Shown here piece after piece: positions 5,764 through 9,516 of a DNA stretch of 9,516 nucleotides (its first letter is position 1; each line of letters begins with the position of its first letter). Origin of the DNA: Alphaproteobacteria bacterium MarineAlpha10_Bin2 (GTDB lineage: Bacteria > Pseudomonadota > Alphaproteobacteria > UBA828); contig PTKB01000090.1 of the NCBI GenBank assembly GCA_002937555.1, positions 1-9,516 on the forward strand, read 5' to 3'. Below the pieces are notes generated by a model that was not told the origin of the DNA, ran no database searches, and saw nothing but the letters and a program-made list of their open reading frames with translations. The position numbers were made by a program, and so were the translations under genes.

Positions 5764-7566
5764 ATGACGGAGCAAAACCGCAGCACGGGCGGCACCGAGG
5801 AGTCCCTCGAACAGGCCGATGAATTCGCGCGCATGGCGGCGCAAAGCCAGCGCATTGTCGCCGATTTCATCGCCCGCCAGCAATCCAAAGGCGTACTCGA
5901 GCCCCAGGGTCCGTTCAATGTTGGCCAGGCATTCATGGAAATGACGCAGCAGATGCTGGCCGATCCGGCGCGCCTGGTGCAGGCACAGTTGGGCCTGTGG
6001 GAAGGCTATGTGAAGCTCTGGCAGCACACCGCAAGCCGCATGATGGGCGGCGAGCCGGGCGAGCCTATCGTCATGCCGGCGCCGGACGACCGCCGTTTCC
6101 GCGCCGCCGAATGGCGCGACAACCATATTTACGATTTTATCAAGCAGTCCTATCTATTGACGTCGAATTGGTTCCTCTCGACGGTGCAAAAAAACACCGG
6201 CGGGCTGGATGAGAAAAGCGCGCAAAAGCTCGCCTTCTACACCCGCCAATTCGTCGACGCCGTGTCGCCGACCAATTTTGTCCTGAGCAACCCGACGGTG
6301 CTGCGCGAAACCCTCGACAGCGGCGGCGCAAACTTGGTACGCGGCCTCGGCAATATGCTCGACGATCTCGAGCGCGGCGGCGGCAATCTCGATATCCGCA
6401 TGACCGACACGGATGCCTTCGAAGTCGGCGAAAACCTCGCGCTCACGCCGGGCAAAGTCGTCTTTCAAAACGAGCTCATGCAATTGATCCAATACGCGCC
6501 GGCCGGTGAGACCGTCTATCGCCGCCCGCTTCTCGTCATCGCGCCTTGGATCAACAAATTTTACGTTCTCGATCTCAAGCCGGAGAATTCCTTCATCGCT
6601 TGGGCGGTGGCGCAAGGCTACACCGTGTTCGCCATATCCTGGGTCAACCCGGACGGGCGCCTGTCGCACAAGGGTTTCGAGGATTACATGCGTGAGGGGC
6701 CGCTGGCGGCGCTCGACGCCATCGCCGAGGCGTGCGGCGAAAAGCAAGTGGCGGCGGTTGGCTATTGCCTCGGCGGCACGCTGTTGTCCGCTACCCTTGC
6801 GTATATGTCGGCTGAGGGCGACAAACGGATTACCAGCGCGACGTTTTTCGCCACCCTTGTCGATTTCGACGAACCTGGCGAACTCGGCGTATTCATCGAC
6901 GAAGAGCAGCTCGCCGGCCTCGAAAAATCGATGAACGAAAAGGGCTATCTCGATGGACGCGAGATGGCGACCACCTTCAACCTCCTGCGCGCCAACGATC
7001 TCATCTGGTCCTTCGTCATCAACAATTACCTTATGGGCAAGGACCCCTTCCCCTTCGACCTCTTGTATTGGAATTCCGATTCCACCCGCATGCCGGCGGA
7101 GATGCACAGCTTCTACTTACGCAAGATGTATCAGGATAACGCCCTGGCACGGCCCGGCGGCATCGAATTGGGCGGCGTGCCGATCGATCTCGGCAAGATC
7201 ACCGTGCCAACATACGTATTGGCCGCGCATGATGACCATATTGCGCCTTGGCAGTCCTGCTTCAAAGCCACCGGCCATTATTCGGGAAAGATTCGTTTCG
7301 TGCTTGGCCAATCGGGCCATATTGCTGGCGTGGTGAATCCGCCCGCGGCGGAAAAATACGGCTTCTGGACGGGCGATTTGAAAGCAGGCGAAAGCGCCGA
7401 GAATTGGCTCGCCAACGCGGCGCGGCACGAAGGTTCGTGGTGGCGCGATTGGCAGGGCTGGCAATCGCGCCGCGCCGGCAAGAAAGTCGCAGCCCGCGAG
7501 CCCGGTGCCGGCAAGCTCAAAATCATCGAGGACGCACCCGGCAGCTACGTCAAAGTCCGGACTTGA
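5764..7566 (+). CDS. phaC: Class I poly(3-hydroxyalkanoate) synthase PhaC
   Basis: PhaC polymerises (R)-3-hydroxyacyl-CoA into polyhydroxyalkanoate on the surface of cytoplasmic storage granules. At 600 residues it has the length of class I synthases, which work without a PhaE or PhaR partner. The PhaC N-terminal domain covers roughly 90-260, followed by an alpha/beta-hydrolase fold. The lipase-like box GYCLGG (333-338) holds the nucleophile Cys335. Asp491 in HDDHIAPW (489-496) and His519 in GHIAGVVNPP (518-527) complete the triad. The invariant-looking PWINKFYVLDL and ISWVNPD stretches are present. The ATG at 5764 is preceded by GGAGAAG at good spacing. An in-frame ATG at 5746 would add six residues but is less well served. 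No phaA, phaB, phasin or phaR gene is in the window. The 3' end overlaps the convergent carbonic-anhydrase-like gene by 17 bases. Confidence 0.97.
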   Translation: MTEQNRSTGGTEESLEQADEFARMAAQSQRIVADFIARQQSKGVLEPQGPFNVGQAFMEMTQQMLADPARLVQAQLGLWEGYVKLWQHTASRMMGGEPGEPIVMPAPDDRRFRAAEWRDNHIYDFIKQSYLLTSNWFLSTVQKNTGGLDEKSAQKLAFYTRQFVDAVSPTNFVLSNPTVLRETLDSGGANLVRGLGNMLDDLERGGGNLDIRMTDTDAFEVGENLALTPGKVVFQNELMQLIQYAPAGETVYRRPLLVIAPWINKFYVLDLKPENSFIAWAVAQGYTVFAISWVNPDGRLSHKGFEDYMREGPLAALDAIAEACGEKQVAAVGYCLGGTLLSATLAYMSAEGDKRITSATFFATLVDFDEPGELGVFIDEEQLAGLEKSMNEKGYLDGREMATTFNLLRANDLIWSFVINNYLMGKDPFPFDLLYWNSDSTRMPAEMHSFYLRKMYQDNALARPGGIELGGVPIDLGKITVPTYVLAAHDDHIAPWQSCFKATGHYSGKIRFVLGQSGHIAGVVNPPAAEKYGFWTGDLKAGESAENWLANAARHEGSWWRDWQGWQSRRAGKKVAAREPGAGKLKIIEDAPGSYVKVRT

Positions 7567-8098
7567 TCTCCGGCACCTCGCCATATTCCTTGGCGCGGGC
7601 GGCATAGGCGGCGGCGACGCGTTCGATTTCCTCACGCTCCGCATTGCTCACGGGGCGCACATATTTGGCCGGGCTGCCCATCCATAACTCGCCGGCCTTG
7701 ACCCGCTTGTTGGGCGGCACCAACGCGCCCGCGGCGACCCAGGCGCCGCTTTCGACCACCGAATAATCCATCACCACCGCGCCCATGCCGACCATGCAGG
7801 CGTCTTCGAGGATGCAGGCATGCAACAGGCATTGATGGCCGACGACGACGTCTTCGCCGATCAGCGTCGGGCCGTCGCGCGTCGCGGTATGAATGACCGT
7901 GCCATCCTGAATGTTGGAGCGTGCGCCGATGCGGACATAATTGACGTCGCCGCGAATAACGCCACTGAACCACAGACTTGAATCCCGCGCCATCTCCACA
8001 TCGCCGATGACGCTCGCGCCGGGCGCCACGAAGGCGCCTGGCGCAATGCGTGGCAGAACATTGCGGAACGGCAGAATATATGCGCCTTGGGTGCCCAC
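7550..8098 (-). CDS. Gamma-class carbonic anhydrase family protein (left-handed beta-helix)
   Basis: This 182-residue protein is built from hexapeptide repeats that form a left-handed beta-helix. It resembles gamma-carbonic anhydrases and their CaiE/PaaY-like relatives. The three zinc-ligand histidines are visible: His70 in VIHTA, then His88 and His93 in GHQCLLHAC. The nearby residues Arg49, Asp51, Asn62, Gln64 and Asp65 match the active-site set of the prototype Cam. The acidic loop carrying Cam's proton-shuttle Glu is absent, as in the CamH-type subgroup, so CO2 hydration is possible but not assured. The start is taken as GTG at 8098, giving a family-typical N-terminus. The only longer in-frame reading would run deep into argC. 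There is no clear Shine-Dalgarno sequence; the start is 5 bases beyond the argC stop, so coupling to argC is likely. The stop end overlaps phaC. Confidence 0.88.
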   Translation of the reverse strand: MGTQGAYILPFRNVLPRIAPGAFVAPGASVIGDVEMARDSSLWFSGVIRGDVNYVRIGARSNIQDGTVIHTATRDGPTLIGEDVVVGHQCLLHACILEDACMVGMGAVVMDYSVVESGAWVAAGALVPPNKRVKAGELWMGSPAKYVRPVSNAEREEIERVAAAYAARAKEYGEVPEIKSGL

Positions 8099-8103
8099 GC
8101 GCT

Positions 8104-9156
8104 TTAGGGGAACAGCGACAATTGTTCGAGCCCGCTGGTCTCCGGCAGGCCGCACATCAGGTTCATGTTTTGCAGCGCCTGGCCGGAGGCGCCTTTCACC
8201 AAATTGTCGAGCGCCGTCAACAGAATGATGCGGCCTTTGAGGCGGTCGGCAAAGACGCCGATCAAACAATGATTGGAGCCGCGCACATCACGCGTCGCGG
8301 GCGATATTCCCTCCGCCACCAGATGCACGAAGGGTTCGTCCGCATAGCGCTCGGCGAGGATGGCGCGCACGTCCTCGAGTGTCGCACCGGCGGCGAGGCG
8401 GACATAAATGGTCGACAGAATCCCCCGGTTCATCGGTATCAGATGCGGCGTGAAGCTGATGCTGACCGGCGCCCCCGCCGCTTCCGACAAACCTTGTTCG
8501 ATCTCCGGTAAATGACGGTGCTTGGCAACGCCGTAAGCATGCACCCCCTCGCCCACTTCGGAAAAGAGCATACCTTGCCTGGGCTCGCGGCCGGCGCCAC
8601 TGACCCCCGATTTAGCATCGATAATTATGTCTTCGGCCTCGATCCGCCCGGTTTCCAATATCGGTGCCAGGGCAAGCTGCGGGCCGGTCGGGTAGCAGCC
8701 CGGATTTGCGACCAGCCGGGCGGCGGCAACGGCATCGCGCTTCAACTCGGTGAGGCCGTAGACGGCTTCGCCCTGCAATTCCACGGCGCGGTGTTCATGG
8801 CCGTACCATTCGGCATAGAGGTCGGGATCGCCGAGCCGGAAATCCGCCGACAGGTCGACGATCTTCAGATGCGTCGGCAGGCCGGCGATGGCTTCCTGGG
8901 TGGTGCCGTGCGGCAAGCAGCAGAAGACCGCATCGAGGGCGGCATAGTCGAACGCATCGATGCTGATCAAATCGGGCGCCTGCATGGCGGCGAGATGCGG
9001 GAACACCTCGGCCAGGCTGCGCCCGGCGCGGCGCTCGGCCGAAAGCATGGCGACCGTCATGTCGTCATGGCCGGCCAGCAGGCGCAGCAATTCACCGCCC
9101 GTGTAGCCGCTGGCGCCGAGAATTCCGATGCGTATCTTGTTGTTGCTTTCCGTCAT
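8104..9156 (-). CDS. argC: N-acetyl-gamma-glutamyl-phosphate reductase ArgC
   Basis: ArgC carries out the NADPH-dependent reduction of N-acetylglutamyl-5-phosphate to the semialdehyde, the third step of arginine synthesis, in the cytoplasm. The 350-residue protein has the nucleotide-binding motif GILGASGYTGGELLRLL (11-27) and CCLPHGTT at 79-86. The catalytic cysteine Cys154 is in NPGCYPT. The segment SGVSGAGR is at 183-190. KHRHLPEIEQ (212-221) holds the acid/base histidine. This is the longer, common form of ArgC. I chose ATG 9156 because a GTGAAAG stretch lies just upstream and the protein then starts close to the Rossmann strand. ATG 9183 would add nine residues and has no ribosome site. 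The gene is downstream of rpsI in the same direction, and it is followed after 5 bases by the carbonic-anhydrase-like gene. Confidence 0.95.
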   Translation of the reverse strand: MTESNNKIRIGILGASGYTGGELLRLLAGHDDMTVAMLSAERRAGRSLAEVFPHLAAMQAPDLISIDAFDYAALDAVFCCLPHGTTQEAIAGLPTHLKIVDLSADFRLGDPDLYAEWYGHEHRAVELQGEAVYGLTELKRDAVAAARLVANPGCYPTGPQLALAPILETGRIEAEDIIIDAKSGVSGAGREPRQGMLFSEVGEGVHAYGVAKHRHLPEIEQGLSEAAGAPVSISFTPHLIPMNRGILSTIYVRLAAGATLEDVRAILAERYADEPFVHLVAEGISPATRDVRGSNHCLIGVFADRLKGRIILLTALDNLVKGASGQALQNMNLMCGLPETSGLEQLSLFP

Positions 9157-9161
9157 AACTT

Positions 9162-9278
9162 TCACGTTCGAATTTGTCTGCATTGGACGATATCGCCGGG
9201 CAGGATGATGGAGAACCGCGATACAATGGTCTTGTCGCCAATGTCTTCAGGTTGCGCGTCCGATAGGGGATGATTCAA
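9162..9278 (-). CDS. Possible 38-codon leader ORF upstream of argC
   Basis: In the 229-base gap between rpsI and argC, a TTG codon at 9278 is preceded, five bases away, by GGGGAGG (9290-9284), the best Shine-Dalgarno match seen in the window. The frame stays open for 38 codons and ends at TGA (9164-9162), just 5 bases before the argC ATG. About 22 of 37 internal codons end in G or C, weakly coding-like. The peptide begins MNHPLSDAQPEDIGDK and has Arg at 21, 34 and 37. It resembles no family I know. If real, it could be a translationally coupled leader or a small gene. If not, it is chance plus a purine-rich spot. The rest of the gap (9279-9385) holds no convincing terminator or promoter. Confidence 0.3.
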   Translation of the reverse strand: MNHPLSDAQPEDIGDKTIVSRFSIILPGDIVQCRQIRT

Positions 9279-9385
9279 GCAGGCCTCCCCGCCACGCGGT
9301 CCGGAACAAAGGGCTATTCAAGCGATAGAAGCTGCGGTCCCGCCTACGCGCGCCCGCCGCCCGAATAACGCTATCCCGGAATAAC

Positions 9386-9516
9386 CTAACGCTTGGAAAA
9401 TTGGAAGCTTCGTCGCGCCTTGGCTTTGCCGTATTTCTTGCGCTCGACGACGCGGCTGTCGCGGGTGAGGAAGCCGCCCGATTTCAGCACTTTCCTCAGA
9501 TCCGGCTCGCGCGCAA
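9386..9516 (-). CDS. rpsI: 30S ribosomal protein S9 (C-terminal part)
   Basis: The gene runs off the right edge of the window; only the last 43 codons before the TAG at 9388-9386 are present. They read EPDLRKVLKSGGFLTRD, then SRVVERKKYGKAKARR, then SFQFSKR, the characteristic end of bacterial ribosomal protein S9. The basic SKR tail is the part that reaches toward the P-site tRNA in the 30S subunit. The protein is essential for small-subunit structure and decoding. In most bacteria rpsI follows rplM, which would lie outside the window. argC follows in the same direction after 229 bases, and I see no clear intrinsic terminator between them, so readthrough is possible. Confidence 0.97.
   Translation of the reverse strand, partial: AREPDLRKVLKSGGFLTRDSRVVERKKYGKAKARRSFQFSKR

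Noticed and set aside
6154..7107. Minus-strand open frame of 317 codons inside phaC
   Set aside because: It is antisense to strongly supported phaC and has the biased composition of a shadow frame.
8099..8269. Longer N-terminus for the carbonic-anhydrase-like protein, up to 8269
   Set aside because: The extra residues come from the out-of-frame reading of the argC 3' end and do not resemble the family. The beta-helix starts just after GTG 8098.
9157..9183. Alternative ArgC start at ATG 9183
   Set aside because: No ribosome site precedes it, and the added nine residues lie before the usual N-terminus. It cannot be fully excluded.
8512..9273. Plus-strand open frame of 253 codons opposite argC
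   Set aside because: It is a reverse-strand shadow of argC with no recognisable domain and no convincing ribosome site.
9360..9385. Possible rpsI terminator just after its stop
   Set aside because: Only a short stem with G-U pairs can be drawn and no T tract follows. This does not support an intrinsic terminator.

Overview
The window looks like chromosomal DNA of an alphaproteobacterium, probably a Rhodospirillales-like lineage. The basis is a GC-rich composition, the protein sequences themselves, the hom-glpX-recJ gene order, a class I PHA synthase, and argC placed beside the ribosomal gene rpsI. The lineage is an inference from recalled family features; no database comparison was possible. 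Almost everything here is core metabolism or housekeeping. I see no insertion sequence, CRISPR array, phage gene or defence system.

Layout from left to right: the 3' end of an unrecognised gene (+, to 110); a tRNA-Glu gene (-, 133-207) with a candidate promoter; a compact minus-strand cluster hom (4359-3127), glpX (3096-2119) and recJ (2101-296), separated by only 30 and 17 bases; an AT-rich promoter-like tract (about 4387-4433) upstream of hom; an OmpA-like probable lipoprotein (-, 4445-5650); a divergent control region (5651-5763); PHA synthase phaC (+, 5764-7566); a gamma-carbonic-anhydrase-family gene (-, 7550-8098) whose stop end overlaps that of phaC; argC (-, 8104-9156); a 229-base gap that holds a possible 38-codon leader ORF; and the 3' end of rpsI (-, 9386 to the window edge).

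Functionally, hom acts in the aspartate-family pathway (threonine and methionine), glpX in gluconeogenesis or the Calvin cycle, and recJ in DNA repair. They appear to share a transcript but not a pathway. phaC makes polyhydroxyalkanoate storage polymer. argC carries out the third step of arginine synthesis and sits 5 bases upstream of the carbonic-anhydrase-like gene, so those two are probably co-transcribed. The OmpA-like protein is likely an envelope factor.

Two points deserve a second look. The homoserine dehydrogenase appears to lack about 26 internal residues, including the conserved glycine-rich GxGAG turn, while staying in frame. A small ORF with a near-perfect Shine-Dalgarno sequence ends 5 bases before the argC start codon. 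The rest is ordinary core genome.
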